Positions 52,601 to 62,589 of a stretch of DNA of 64,000 bases are shown here, piece after piece. Within the stretch, counting starts at the first letter, position 1. The number at the start of each line of letters is the position of its first letter. Below the pieces are notes generated by a model. The model saw only the letters and a program-made list of their open reading frames with translations, was not told the origin of the DNA and ran no database searches. The stretch is from Bettongia penicillata ogilbyi (Eukaryota; Chordata; Mammalia; Diprotodontia; Potoroidae). The translations under genes were made by a program, and so were the position numbers. The stretch covers positions 4,373,175 through 4,437,174 of the forward strand of contig JAJHZJ010000699.1 in the NCBI GenBank assembly GCA_023548195.1, given 5' to 3'.

Positions 52601-55600
52601 AAGCTCAGACAGATCAAAGAAAATGGAAAGAACGTCTGTGTGAGTGTGTGTGTATGTGTGTGTGTGTGTGTGTGCATACATACATGCAATTCTTTTTGTA
52701 GTAGCAAAGAATTGTTAATTCCAATCAACTGGACATTACTGAACAAATTACAGTACATAATTGTGATGAAATACTACTGTGCTCTAAAAACATATGAATT
52801 GATACAAACTGACATAAGCAAAACCGGAACAATATACACAGTATCAGCAACATGGATAATGGTAAGCAACTGTGAAAGACTTAACTACTCTGGTCAATAC
52901 AATGATCCAAGACAATGCCAAAAGACTCTTGACAAAAAATGCTACTCACATTCAAAGAGAACTGATGAGCTCCAAGTGCAGATTAAAGCATGTTTTTGCA
53001 CTTTATTTTTCTTGCTTTGTTTTTGGCAACATGGCTAATATGGAAATATGCTTTGCATGACTTCACATGTATCATGAATGGCATATTACTGCCTTCTCAA
53101 TGTGTGGTAGAGGTACAGGAGGGAGGGAAGAAATTTGGAATTCAAAATTTAAGAAAATGAATGCTAAAAAAATCTAGATCTTAATTATTTGATATTGACC
53201 AAGTCATTTGATCTTACTTTCCCCATTAGCTACCATCCTATATCTCTCCTCCCCTTGGTAGCTAAACTTCTTTAAAAAAAAAAAAAACAACAAAACCCAC
53301 CTAAAACTGTTACCTCCTCTTTCTCTTTTCTCACTCTCTTCCAAACACTCTGAAATCTGACTTTTGACTTCATCATTCCACTAAATCTACTCTCTCCAAA
53401 ATTACCAATGATCTTTAAATTTCTAAATTCAATGGGGTGTTATCAGTCCTCATTGTGCTAGACTCTGCATTTTTTGACAGAATTGACTGGCTTCTCCTGG
53501 GCATTCTCTAAGTTTTCATGACACTGCTTTTTCTTAGTTCTCCTACCTGTCTGAGTGCTAGTTCTCAAGTCTCTTTTGTTGGATCTCCATCTGTGTTACA
53601 TCCACTAGGGATGTCCACCAAGGATCTGTCCTGGAACCTCTTCTCTTTTCCCTCTATATCAGGGATTGTTAAACTTTTTTGGATTATGTGTTCCTTTGGC
53701 AGTCACCATACTCTTAGTCATTAAGGCTCACAAACCTAGGTGCCACCCTCAACTATTCACTTTCACTCCACATATTCTATCTGTTATTAAATCTGATGGT
53801 TTGTACCTTTATTTCTTCTCTTGTATACATACCATTCTCATTACTTACATATTCTATTTTAGGCCATTGTCACTTCTTGGCTTGACTATTGAAATAGACT
53901 TTAAATTGGTTTTTTTTTTCTTTTGCTTCAAGAGCTCACCTACAGTGCTATCACAGAGAAAAATAAGGCGGTTCTTATATCAGTTGTTTCTATATTTAAG
54001 GAGTACAGGCTCTGTCACCACCTAGTAAATTTCAGTGCCCTAGTTCAATAGTCAATGAATATTTATTAAGTACTTACTATGTGCCAGTCACTATGCCAAA
54101 TCCTAAGTGTACAACTAAAGACAAAAACACAGGACCTGTCCTTAATGAGTTCACATTCTAATGGGGGAGATAATGTATAAACAACTATGCTCATACAAAG
54201 TATATACAGGGCAGATGAAATTTAATCTCAAAGGGAATTTATTAGAATAAACCTCTTGTTAAAAGTGGATTTGAGCTGAGTCTTGAAGGAAGTCAGAGAA
54301 GCCAACAGGTCATAGAAAGGAGAGCAGGCATTCTAAACATGGGAGATAGACATTGCAAAGGTGTGGAATCAAGAGATGAAAAGTCATGGGTGAGGAACAG
54401 GAATAGGCCAGTGCAGCTGGATTGTATAATGCACATTGGTAAGTAAAGTATAGAAAAATTAAAAAGGTAGAAAAAGGTCAGGTTGTGGATGACATTTAAA
54501 TGCCAGTCAGGAGACTTTATACTTGCTTTTGGAATTAACAGGGTAAATGAAACAGTCAGACCTGAGCTTTAGGAAAATCATTGTGGTATTCAAGGAGAAT
54601 GGATTGGAATGGGAAGAGGCTTGAGAAAAGCAGACCAATCAGAAGGCTATTGCAATAGTCCAAGCATGAGAGCCTATACAAGACTGAGTAAGTAAAGAGG
54701 AGGGGACATATGTGAGAGACATTGTGAAAGTAGAAATGATAAGACCTGGCAACAGATTTAAAATATGGGATGAGTGCCAATGGGGAGCTGAGGATGACGC
54801 TGATATTGTGTACTTGGATGGTTGGGAGGATGGGGGTACCCTAGACAATAATTGGAAAGCTGAGGAGACTGGAGGATCAGGGAGAAAGATAGTTTCTGTT
54901 TTGGACAAGTTGAGTCTGTGATGGCTGTAGCTGATCCAGTTTAAATAGTCCTAAAAGCAGTTGGTTACATGACTTTATGGAGAAAGATTAGAACTGAATA
55001 TATATATCTGGAAATCATTTGCATGTAGATTATAATAAAATCAACAGGAGTTGATGAGATCACAAAGTGAAGGAATACAGACAGAAAAGAGAAGTAAGTA
55101 CAGGAGAGAGCCTTGGATGACACCCCTCGTTAGTGAGAGTGATCTGGATGAAAATCATTGAAGACGGAGAAGGATCAATCAGTAGGAGAAAACATTGTCA
55201 CAAAAACCTCGAGAGGAGAGAGTATCCAGGAGGAGATGTTGATCCATGAAGCCTGAACTCCCCTTTCCAAGTTAATAATGTCAGGGGAAAAGGGACAAAA
55301 TCATTAGCTACATGGCAACAAGAATCTATTATTGGTGTAAAGAACCCATGGAAACTAGGCATAAAAAGGTAAGGATAAAAAAAACCCAGCTCTTTGTAAA
55401 TCTTTCAAGTGTTCAGTTTATCAGTGATAGATTCTAAATATATTAATTTTTTGATTGCAAGAGAGTTGTTATTTCTCCTCCAATTACTTACTAACCTTGG
55501 TGTCTTTGCCAAAGACTTTGGAATAAAAGCAAATCCAGTTCTCTGATATAAACAGTTTTCCTTGGTACAGTATTTCCTTCTGCAGAGCACAAGTAAAACC

Positions 55601-55687
55601 TGAAACCATGTATAAAGATATGATATTATGTACAATTTTTTTCAATCAAGGAAAATATTTTTTGTGAGGGAAAAGCAAAGAGAAGAT

Positions 55688-55720
<33 letters not shown>

Positions 55721-57558
55721 GTATATATATAGTTTATTATCTGACTTCATATAATACTTGCTAAAATTGTGATTGTTTGGTGAAATAAAGTTGCTGATAC
55801 TAGAACTAAAGTTTTGTTTTATAAATCTCAGTAACTTCCAAACCAAACTGAAAAATAAAAATCAAAGGGTAATACTCCCATTTAAAGATTGGTTTCCCAA
55901 AATTTCCCAATGTATATATTATTTTCCATGTGATATCTTATTGACATAACACATAACCAGCAACCTTTCTTCCTCCTGACTTAGCATATTTTTTCCTTTG
56001 GGAGGTTTCAGAGAGGACTAAGTTTTTCTAACATATCTCTCACTGAAGTGACAACACTTCATGATACACATTTTCCTTTTAGAGACTGTAGGAAACATCC
56101 AGAACTGTAACTAGAATTTTTGTGCCTCAGATAAATGACATTAAATTGATTTTTAGTTCATTTGACCACTAGGGAGGATATGGCTCCTGGAGAATAGTAG
56201 AAATATGCCAGGAAACAGCTTGTCTGATTTATAGCCTATAAGGAGAAGAAGTAATTCATTTCATAGCTTCCCCTTTTAACAAACAGAATTTGTTAAGCTG
56301 TTTTCCCCTCTATGCTGTTGAAGAACTATCAGTACTCTCTAGATTTTGGTCCTCTGAATAAAAGCCCAATTATCCTACCCTAGTTGCAGCTCTGGAATGA
56401 TCTTGATGAGCTTTAACACGTTTTTACTGAAAAAGGTAAGAATGAAATGTTCGAAATCCTACAATAATACCACCCAGTGCCATCGCAATAAGAACCACTC
56501 ATGTTTCTAAAGTGCACCTTGCCCATAAAATGCTTTCTTTACAACAACTCATTGCCTTGGTGTGCTAGTTTCTCAAATGGAGATGATACCATATGAGGTA
56601 GGTAGTGAAAGCATTATTATCCTTATTTTAGACAGAAGAAAATAAGACTTGAAGAAAATTAAATAACCTGTTTAATGTGGTCACATATGGTGTCTCAAAT
56701 TTATCCATTTCAATACACTTGTTCCCTTCTGATTAATTTGTACCATCATTGATTATTATTCTTGGTCCTTGGAAAACCTAATTTCAGGAATTTCAATTCA
56801 AGGCAAATGTGATATTTGACTATTTCTGTCTTTGTGGTATCGACTTTTACTCCTTTTCTACTTTATTGTCTTTTATGGATCAGTTTCAGCAATAGTCAAT
56901 TATCACCACTGGTTTTGGAGGTCTATTGAATCTGATGATTTCCCTCCAATTAATTTTCCAAGAGAGCAATGTGTTAAACACTAGAGTTAAAAATAAAACA
57001 GAATAATACTTACTTTGTCTCAGTGGTTCCTCACTTGGGACTTCCAGAAATAACTTGTGAAAGTGCACATTTGCTTTATACTGCAATGAAAACAAAACAT
57101 ATGGATAATCCCTATCAATCATTGAATGTTTTTCCTTTTTGATTTCCATGCTTTACACCATCACCCAAACCTCTTCTCTTTCTTCGCAACTATGCACTTC
57201 TTGAAAGAATATTTGATATAGTTCTTTAGAAAAAGAAGTGAATTTTAAATCACTTGTGACTTTTCCTCCCAGCTACATAAAGGAACAGTGAAATCAACAA
57301 GATTAGTGAATTGCAAGTGAGACAGAAGCTGAATTATGGAACATCCTTTCTGATCATATTGGTGGTTATACAAACCTTGCTTTCCTCCCAGGTCTATACC
57401 AGAAAATTTTGAATAGGAAATGAGATGAAATTTTGGAAGCAGCAAAAAGGAAATAATGCACTAGATTTAATTTTCTAAGCTTCAGTTTCTATATCTGTTA
57501 AAATAAATAAACATTTACTTCATAAGAGTCTTCCAAAGGATAGCAAAATTTATGTCTG

Positions 57559-57633
<75 letters not shown>

Positions 57634-60600
57634 CTTCATCTGTCTAGCTATACACATCTCAGACCTCTCAAATCAAAACAGTTCCATAAACTGTAATGCA
57701 ATTAACTCTCACAAAACTATGTTCAGGGACTAGCACTAGTCACTAAAGGGAAAATGAAATGTAAATGGCATATACTTCTTTCATTTATGCTGCTTACAAT
57801 CTATTTTATTGATTTCTTGGACATTTTCTATTTTGATTCATCTGAAAAAATCACAACCCTTAAAATTTTAAAAGATAATAGAGTCTGAGTCTGCAAGCTA
57901 GCTGGTTATTTAAATCTTCTTTATTCGACTTCTTGCAGCCTGAATTTGAGCCATCTTACTGTTTGTTAAATGGAGTTAGAAGAATAAGAAAAGAAAGGAA
58001 AAAGTGGAGGAAGAATGACAAGAACTTGTAGAATTACCTGACTTGTAGAGTGTGACTTTTTCCTTTCAGCCTTGCAGTCATTTTTGTTGTCGATTTTAGA
58101 GTCACTCCTATCACTCACTAAGGAGAGGCCGTCACTACTTGTCTTAGACCTGGAAAGAGAAAACACAGTTTCTGGCAATTAAAAAATTGAATATATTTAA
58201 CATAGTGAAAAAAGAATACTGAGTACAATGCTAATACTTGCATGAAGACCTTACTTCGTTTCATGTCTGAGATTTCAGAGAAACTTTGGAGATGTATACA
58301 GAGAGGATCTCCAGGGATCTCTTTTGGAGAGAGATTTAAGCCCTTGGCACTGCAGACATGTATGACAGTGGGTGCCATCATGTTCTCTGACCTCCAGGGC
58401 TTACAGTTCTAGAGACTACTGAGATAGAACTTCTCCTGTGTGAGATTGTTCACTCTCCATGTGTAACTGCAACCATGGAATTAAGTCCCTTACAGAAGGC
58501 AGTCATGTCATGCTCAACATTTTCTCAGCCAATTAGGAATTACATCTTCTTCTGCATATGCAACATGCAGCACAAGTCTTTCTCTTTGGGCACACCCAGG
58601 GGAGTATTAAAGTATAACAAAAAGGAAAAGAAAAGAAAAGAAACATGGTATAGTAGAAATACTCAACTTGGATTTAGAAGAGATGTAAGCTCAAGTCTTG
58701 CTTCCAATACTAATTGTCAGTTGCTATATCTTATCATTTCTACCTCCACAACACCTCTCAAATTTTGCTTTTTCCCTCTATCCATACAGTGAGCACTCTA
58801 ATTCAGGCTGTCATTCCCTCTTACCTATTCTATTATACTAACCTGCTCTCCCTAACCCAAATCTCACATCACATCAGTTAATCCACACAATGCCAATGTT
58901 CCTTAAGCATAGGGTTGATATTTCAATATTTGACTTTTTATTTCCTCTCAGTGCAAATAGAAACTCCTGTTTGGCATTTAAAACCCTTTGCAAACTGTCT
59001 GCAGTCAGTTAGCAAGCATTTCTTAAATGCTTACTGTGTTCTAGGCACTAAGCTATATACTAAGCATTCAGGATAGAAAGAAAGGCAAGATCGTGGCCCT
59101 TGTCCTTAAGTAACTTACATTCTAATGGGAGAGATAACACGTAAATAACTATATATAAGATATATACCAATAGAAGATAATCTCGAAGTAAGGGTACTAA
59201 CACTGGCGTGAACCAGGAATGGCCTTTTGCAGATAGCGGAATTCAGGCTGAGCACTGATGGAAGCCAAAGTATCCAGGAGGCAGAGGTGAGGGGAGAGAA
59301 CATTCTCAACCTGAGGAGTAGTCAGTACAATAACATGGAACTGAGAGATAAATTATCATGAGAAGAACGGCAAGAAGCCAGTTCTTTGGATCATAGAATG
59401 TGTGAAGGGGAGTAAAGGATAAGAAGAACGGAAAAATAGGAGGGAAGCAGGTTATGAATGGCATTAAATGCCAGATAGAAGATTTTATTAGGGCTAGGTG
59501 GCATACTGAATAACGTGCTGGGCCTGATGTTAGGAAGACTCATGTTCCTGAATTCAAATCTGGCTTCAGGAATTTACTGGGCAAATCATTTAACCCAATC
59601 GTCTCAGTTTCCTCATCTGTAAAGTGCTGGAGCTGGAGTATATGTGCAAGTATGTATGTATGCATGTATGTAGATATGTATACATACACATACATACACG
59701 TGCACATGTGAATATAAAGTATGTGTGCACATATATGTGTGTGTATACTTGGTAACGAATTGTCTATGTATGGTAAATGCAAATGAGGAATTGATGATGA
59801 CACGGAGGTTGTGAGCTTGAGTGACTGATTAGGTGGGAGGATGATTTTGCTTTCAACAGTCACTGGAAAGTTTGTAAGAGAGAAGGGTTTGGGGGAATGA
59901 TCATGGGTTCTATTTTGGACATGTTGAGTTTGAGATAGCTATAGGGTTGGCTATAGAACATCTAATTTTAGATGTCCAAAAGACAAGTGGTGATGCCAGA
60001 TGTAAAGAGGTTAAGGCTGGTTATATATGTCTGGGAATAATTCCATAGATGATAATTGAATCCATAAGAGCTAATGAAATCATCAAATGAGATGGACAGA
60101 GGCAAAAGATAAGAGAGTCCAGGAGAGGGGGCTTTTGGGGACACCCATAGTTACTGGGCATGACCTGGATGAAGACTAGTCAAAGATTAAAGAAGGAGTG
60201 GGCAGATAGGTAGGAGGTAAACCAGGAGAGAGCAACGTCACAACCTAGAAAAGACAGAATAGCCAGGAGGAGAGAGTGATCAAGTGTTGAATGCTGCAGA
60301 GAGGTCAAGGAGGACCAGGACTGAGAAAAAGTCATTAGATTTGAAGATTTGATTCAAATATGAGAAGAGAACATTGGTAACTTTGGTGAAGTTGGAAGCT
60401 ATGTTGTAGAAGGTAAAGAAGAGAGTGAAAGGAGAGGAAGAAAAAGCACCTAGTTTCAATGGCTTTCTCAAAGAGTTAGAGAAGATATACAGGAGGTCTT
60501 TATTGAGGATGATAAGATCAAGTCAAAGGTTTTTTGAAGGATGGGGAAATGCTATTGTAGATGGCAAGGAAACAACCTGTACGTAGGAAGAGATTGACAG

Positions 60601-62155
60601 GAAGAGACAGAGAATGATATTCAAGTCAATTTCTCCTAGGCTAAGGGGCTAAATGCTGGGAATACAATGGAAAAGAAGGAAAATTTCTCTCCTAAAGGAG
60701 CTTACATTTCAATCGGGAAAATAGAAGAAAAGCACTAAAAGGAAGGGATGAGGAAGGTTCCCATTATTGGGCATGATTAAGAAGTACAGATTGCAGCCTG
60801 CTGAGAAATTGAGAGATGGCTAGGCTGGGCATCCTTTCAGAAGGAGGGGAGTGAGGGTACTTCCATGGGTTGAAGTGATCTTCCAGTGATTTATGGATCT
60901 CAAAAGTAAAAGAATCTGCAAGGAAAACTTTATTTCTTTATTCTTGAAAATAAACATATCCCTATTGGAAAGAAGCTCCTTCCTCAAAGGTTCGTAGGTT
61001 TATAAAGGACATTAGAGGTTATTGTGTCCACCTGCCTTATTTTACCAAAGAAGAAATAAGGGCTCAATAAATTAAAAGGACTTGCCCTCATTCAAAAGGC
61101 AGAGTTGAGCCCTTTCGTATAAGAGGAACTTATTTGGCTAGCATTTGTCTCTATGGATTTTGACAAGATTTTTATGTTCCTTGGTTCCCTTAATAAATGA
61201 CTAACATATTAGAAACCAGTCAAGTTCTTTTTTTTTTTTGGAGGGTGAGTGGTGTTTGTTGGTATCTCTTGTAATTTTAAGAGGCAACCTGACATGTAGG
61301 GGATAGAAAACTGGCCATGAATGATGAAGACCTGGATTCAAGTCCTGCCTCTGACAGATTCTGGCTCTATGACCTATCTCCTTTCACCCTCTCCATCTCC
61401 CACTACTTCCTGGGGCAACCATTTTAGGAAGGATCTCAGTCATGTTTCACTTTACCCTTGCCTCAGCTCTTAACAGAATCCTTCTCCTTGACAGCCATAT
61501 CTCCTACTTTTGTACCCTCTTTTCCCCACCCTCATAGGCTAATGCTCACCTTAAGTTAATAGGAATGAGAGGGGTAGAATTGATATGTACAACAGACTGC
61601 ATAACTATAGTGCCTAACATTCCAACATTGCTATTCTTGGATCCATTCCATTCATTCCATTGCTTACAGGAAGAAGAAATAATCTGATATACATCCCCAC
61701 AAGGCCAACAGTCAGTGGTTTGAATTAGTAAATTCTCTTTTCCTTCCCCTCTCCTCCTGTTGTAATTTCCCAGTTGGGAGATTTAAATATTATTTCAGAT
61801 GATCATTCAAGAGTTATTAAATCATTCTCCTCCTTCCTCCCCAGTTACTATGCATACATGGGAAAATACAACAGAAAGAAGATGAAAAATGTGCCATGAA
61901 TTAAAGAAATAAACCCAACTTGCATTATTTTGTAATAAAAATATTATGAATCTTCTAAAAACTCATTTTCCTGGAATAGTGTTGAAAACTTTTTTTTTTA
62001 AAAAAGTAATTCTTTTCTGTTTGGATTTAGGATTTTACCTTAAGAAAGCAATTTTTCTCTGGTCCAATGATTCTGTGTCAGGAGATGTTGACATATGTGG
62101 TGTTGGTGACTTGCTAGCCTTCTTTTTCTCTTCCACACCATTTTCAGCCTCTGAA
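37576..62155 (-). CDS. GRAMD2B: GRAMD2B (GRAMD3), 13 coding exons, nearly complete
   Basis: GRAM-domain protein anchored in the ER membrane by a C-terminal transmembrane segment; GRAM domains are PH-like lipid-binding folds, but the exact role of GRAMD2B is not well settled. Exons in reading order: 62155-62039, 58149-58038, 57080-57014, 55599-55496, 48998-48903, 47577-47506, 47032-46952, 43891-43783, 43445-43323, 42965-42878, 41868-41770, 41319-41226, 37617-37576. Phases join cleanly to give 400 codons plus stop. Human has about 404 residues after its first 28, so only the start exon(s) are missing, to the right. Order: acidic/Lys-rich N-terminal tail, GRAM domain (exons 57080 to 47506), Ser-rich linker, TM helix, short coiled tail ending NGD-stop. 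Two exons, 41319-41226 and 37617-37576, are hidden among longer unrelated open frames and were placed by protein match. Confidence 0.95.
37860..38165 (-). repeat. L2 3' end fragment, antisense
   Basis: aaatgcctcctatacactga, actgtgcaagatgctggaaa, tcttgctctcaatgaacttc and a ccagacctgggagatag block, in the last GRAMD2B intron. 38170-39260 holds nothing recognised except a T-run at 39071. Confidence 0.55.
39265..39990. repeat. cluster of MIR/L2 tail fragments
   Basis: 39265-39440 is antisense MIR-like (aggggaagaaactgaaaccc). 39475-39580 is a sense tail (tcccagcacatagtgggtgc; ttaataaatgcttgataa). 39700-39990 is antisense MIR-like (cattttctcatttgattctc; aaatgaagaaactgaga). Confidence 0.5.
40285..40525 (+). 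repeat. tRNA-like marsupial SINE, sense, full length
   Basis: It starts gggcagctaggtggcaaagt and has the B box in gacctgagttcaaattc, then aactgtgtgaccctgggcaa, catctgtaaaata, ggaaatggcaaaccactccc and ggggtcatgaagagtcaggt. The best-preserved copy of the family in the window, and one of the signs of a marsupial genome. Confidence 0.8.
40740..40885 (+). repeat. MIR fragment
   Basis: gaacctggagtcaggatatc and a ttgaattctacctttgacac B-box region, then tttaaaatggaaataa. Confidence 0.55.
41143..41162. repeat. 8-bp inverted repeat with 4-base loop
   Basis: cctatagt-tatt-actatagg, about 65 bases into the intron after the GRAMD2B exon ending at 41226. Probably minor. Confidence 0.7.
41226..41319 (-). 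CDS. GRAMD2B: GRAMD2B coding exon, C-terminal helix (hidden exon)
   Basis: Acceptor tcttgcag, donor gtagct. It reads QKTPRSLGSQLEINTETLCS and then ELTDNIIKLEK. The C-ELT-NI-KLEK end matches human CQELTANIVKLEK. It overlaps longer open frames in the other - strand frames, which are not real. Confidence 0.91.
41770..41868 (-). CDS. GRAMD2B: GRAMD2B coding exon, membrane anchor and coil
   Basis: Acceptor tttgcag, donor gtaaga. It encodes VCALIFSTFYMRHRINALEE and then RLRSIASVVDSH. VCALIFSTFYM completes the TM helix; the rest is a short charged helix. Confidence 0.94.
42000..42175 (-). repeat. MIR fragment, antisense
   Basis: aagttctttcctttcaataa and tccccattttacaaatgagc with aaactgagacttaga. 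Confidence 0.5.
42878..42965 (-). CDS. GRAMD2B: GRAMD2B coding exon, start of membrane anchor
   Basis: Acceptor tcaacag, donor gtaagt. It encodes QSEAFGFFHKLRSQKCLTLR and then HILILYAV. The basic stretch followed by HILILYAVV begins the single C-terminal transmembrane helix. Confidence 0.93.
43323..43445 (-). CDS. GRAMD2B: GRAMD2B coding exon, variable linker
   Basis: Acceptor tttgacag, donor gtaaga. It encodes FHVMESQTVLKVIKGETKSV, then about 20 more residues through VPKGKAKSLPGY. The ends match human (ESQTVL, GKAKSLP); the middle has drifted. Confidence 0.9.
43783..43891 (-). CDS. GRAMD2B: GRAMD2B coding exon, Ser-rich linker, weak donor
   Basis: Acceptor ccttcag. It reads DFNEFSDLDGMVRQRRQAMN and then EYSSSGSQTPESENSQ plus one base. 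Human has DFNDEF, so one residue is missing here. The donor would be gtctgg, far from consensus, yet it gives the right phase for the next exon (SENSQ-D-FH, human SENSR-D-FH). If it is skipped, the frame stays open for at least another 17 codons. Confidence 0.9.
43900..44880. other. GRAMD2B intron, nothing recognised
   Basis: AT-rich, with no consensus repeat or exon seen. Confidence 0.4.
44880..46520 (+). repeat. L2/CR1-like LINE, sense, split by a SINE
   Basis: Long pyrimidine-rich LINE relic. Landmarks: ctgtgatctccaaggttagc before the SINE at 45430; ttctcttaaggctctatcgt, cttggtaatctcatcagctc, a aattcccagatctattattt block and tcttaaagcacaggtctgac after it. Several open frames here are relics only. 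Confidence 0.55.
45430..45645 (+). repeat. tRNA-like marsupial SINE, sense, inside the L2-like element
   Basis: ggcagctagatggggcagta, then gaagttcaaatccagcctca, cacttaaccctgtttgcctc, agaaatggcaaaccactctg and gaatcagacatgactgaaca. The same family as 40285-40525. Confidence 0.78.
46952..47032 (-). CDS. GRAMD2B: GRAMD2B coding exon, linker
   Basis: Acceptor ttttcag, donor gtaaga. It encodes NTSVGNSPNPSSPENSFRAD and then RPSSLPL, 27 codons in phase 0; nearly identical to human. Confidence 0.95.
47095..47275 (+). repeat. MIR fragment
   Basis: tgaagtcagaattccagctc, acaatcttgaggtagttacc and catttgtaaaatgaagatgt. Confidence 0.5.
47506..47577 (-). CDS. GRAMD2B: GRAMD2B coding exon, end of GRAM domain
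   Basis: Acceptor ttcacag, donor gtaagt. It encodes YIFVSLLSRDTTYKLIKSVC and then KHLD in phase 0. The opposite strand carries a longer but meaningless open frame here. Confidence 0.95.
48903..48998 (-). CDS. GRAMD2B: GRAMD2B coding exon, GRAM domain
   Basis: Acceptor attacag, donor gtatgt, after a 6.5-kb intron. It encodes ICIPAISVTLIKKTKTALLV and then PNALIISTVTER. Cys replaces the human Ser at the second residue. Confidence 0.95.
49065..49265 (+). repeat. 98-bp imperfect tandem duplication
   Basis: aattataaaaagtactaata and aatctaagcca(a/g)gctaag occur at about 49111 and 49209; the AT-rich fill between has changed more. It lies in the intron just upstream of the GRAMD2B exon at 48998. Confidence 0.8.
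49525..49960 (-). repeat. L1 3' UTR, antisense, with GTAT microsatellite
   Basis: tcttccttcatagcaccatg and a caagtctttccatggtcatc block, with a tgtgtt/tatatgtata/cacacata microsatellite at 49610-49675. Confidence 0.5.
50575..50790 (-). repeat. MIR-family SINE, antisense
   Basis: caacaaccctgtgagatagg, gctgaggaaactgaggcaag, agagtcacccagctagtagg and gggatttgaacttaggtctt with tgcaccatctagctgac at the end. Confidence 0.65.
51035..51160 (+). repeat. MIR 3' part
   Basis: catctgtaaaatgaaagggt, tggactagatggtatttaag and gtcccttccagctctgattc, an unusually clean MIR 3' block. Confidence 0.6.
51895..53185 (+). repeat. L1 ORF2 end plus 3' UTR, sense, about 1.3 kb
   Basis: aatgaagtgagcagaaccag, tcctctg-free ORF2-end text with caattgataaagcttaggaa, attgattagaaaaatgcaga, tcttttgacccagcaatgcc-type text (tgacccagcaatgccactac) and a tttgtagtagcaaagaattg block. 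It carries a (TG)n tract at 52637-52674. The open frames are relics. It lies in the 6.5-kb GRAMD2B intron. Confidence 0.62.
52637..52674. repeat. (TG)n microsatellite
   Basis: TG run with single A interruptions inside the L1 3' end. Confidence 0.9.
53215..53950 (+). repeat. L2/CR1-like LINE, sense
   Basis: ttgacttcatcattccacta, ctctccaaaattaccaatga, a tccaccaaggatctgtcctg block and tctcttttccctctatatca follow the RT core order of L2-type elements. It is followed by an antisense L2 at 54045. Confidence 0.5.
54045..55240 (-). repeat. L2 copy, antisense, about 1.2 kb
   Basis: tttattaagtacttactatg and tgccagtcactatgccaaat at the element's 3' end. Then gagttcacattctaatgggg, agctgagtcttgaaggaagt, caatcagaaggctattgcaa, tttctgttttggacaagttg and ttggatgacacccctcgtta: a nearly full RT-to-3'-end run. 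Confidence 0.7.
55496..55599 (-). CDS. GRAMD2B: GRAMD2B coding exon, GRAM domain core
   Basis: Acceptor gtttcag, donor gttagt. It encodes FTCALQKEILYQGKLFISEN and then WICFYSKVFGKDTK, the beta-strands around the G-LF-SENWICF signature. Confidence 0.95.
55690..55732. repeat. (TA)n microsatellite
   Basis: tatatata with cata and gtata interruptions, about 90 bases from the GRAMD2B exon at 55599. Confidence 0.9.
56560..56700 (-). repeat. MIR-like fragment, antisense
   Basis: attatccttattttagacag and a ttaaataacctgtttaatgt block; weak. Confidence 0.35.
57014..57080 (-). CDS. GRAMD2B: GRAMD2B coding exon, start of GRAM domain
   Basis: Acceptor attgcag, donor gtaagt. It encodes YKANVHFHKLFLEVPSEEPL then RQ. 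F-HKLF--VP--E-L is the hallmark start of the GRAMD1/2 GRAM domain. Confidence 0.95.
57563..57629. repeat. (TC)21 followed by (TGTC)6 microsatellite
   Basis: A pure TC run to 57605, then tgtc units. On the GRAMD2B coding strand this is a GA/GACA purine run in the intron between the 58038 and 57080 exons. Confidence 0.95.
58038..58149 (-). CDS. GRAMD2B: GRAMD2B coding exon, N-terminal linker
   Basis: Acceptor tttccag, donor gtaatt. It encodes 37 residues from SKTSSDGLSL to KKSHSTSQ, the low-complexity, charged run before the GRAM domain. Human has WSKSSFDGASL at the same place. Confidence 0.93.
58760..58985 (+). repeat. L2-like fragment, sense
   Basis: tcattccctcttacctattc followed by a aaacccttttgcaaac-like block; short and diverged. 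Confidence 0.35.
58985..60700 (-). repeat. L2 copy, antisense, about 1.6 kb, split by a SINE
   Basis: tttcttaaatgcttactgtg, tctaggcactaagctatata, a cttacattctaatgggagag block, ctattttggacatgttgagt, ggggacacccatagttactg, agagtgatcaagtgttgaat and gctgcagagaggtcaaggag: the longest L2 in the window, reaching well into the RT domain. Interrupted at 59490-59755. Confidence 0.7.
59490..59755 (+). repeat. tRNA-like SINE head plus TATG microsatellite, inside L2
   Basis: agggctaggtggcatactga starts the SINE, with cctgaattcaaatctggctt and cctcatctgtaaagtgctgg. It ends in a gtatgtatgcatgta microsatellite in place of the usual body. The L2 text resumes near 59765. Confidence 0.6.
61275..61375 (+). repeat. 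MIR/SINE head fragment
   Basis: gacctggattcaagtcctgc and a tctgacagattctggctcta block. The 61380-62030 stretch is intron with weak L2-like pyrimidine-rich text only. Confidence 0.45.
62039..62155 (-). CDS. GRAMD2B: GRAMD2B first coding exon in window
   Basis: Acceptor cctcttcag, donor gtaaaa. It reads SEAENGVEEKKKASKSPTPH, then a Ser/Thr-rich stretch to DQRKIAFL. SEAENGVEEKKK matches the human N-terminal tail. Probably disordered. A second CAG five bases inside the exon could be used instead. Confidence 0.93.
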
Positions 62156-62589
62156 CTGAAGAGGAGAGAAAAATATTTCACCTTAGACATGTCCAGTGCA
62201 TTGTAATGAAAAGGAGTAAAGTAAGTCAGTGTCCTAAAGTGCATCTCTAACTCTAGTGCTCTGTTAATTCAAATTTGATATTGAGATGAAATATGAGGCA
62301 ATTGTATCATTGAACTGGGGAAGTTTACTTTGTACAAACACAATAAGACTATACAGCATATATATAGTGACAGTTTCTCTGGATGTGGAGCCCTTTGTCT
62401 TCATCTGGAAACGTATCTGTTCCATGAGTCTGTCCTGATCTCAAGCACCCAACAAATCTGAGAAGCCCCAAATCCACTTGGCTAGGACCTTTCCATGCCC
62501 ACCCCAGAAAGCTGTCTCAGGGAAGCTAGAGACAATCAGTTTTGAGGAATCCGCCCTGGAGAAGTTGGGTCAGTGAGGTTGCCTGTGAG

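Noticed and set aside
52499..53038. 179-residue + strand open frame
   Set aside because: A relic of L1 ORF2-end/3' UTR with an embedded TG microsatellite.
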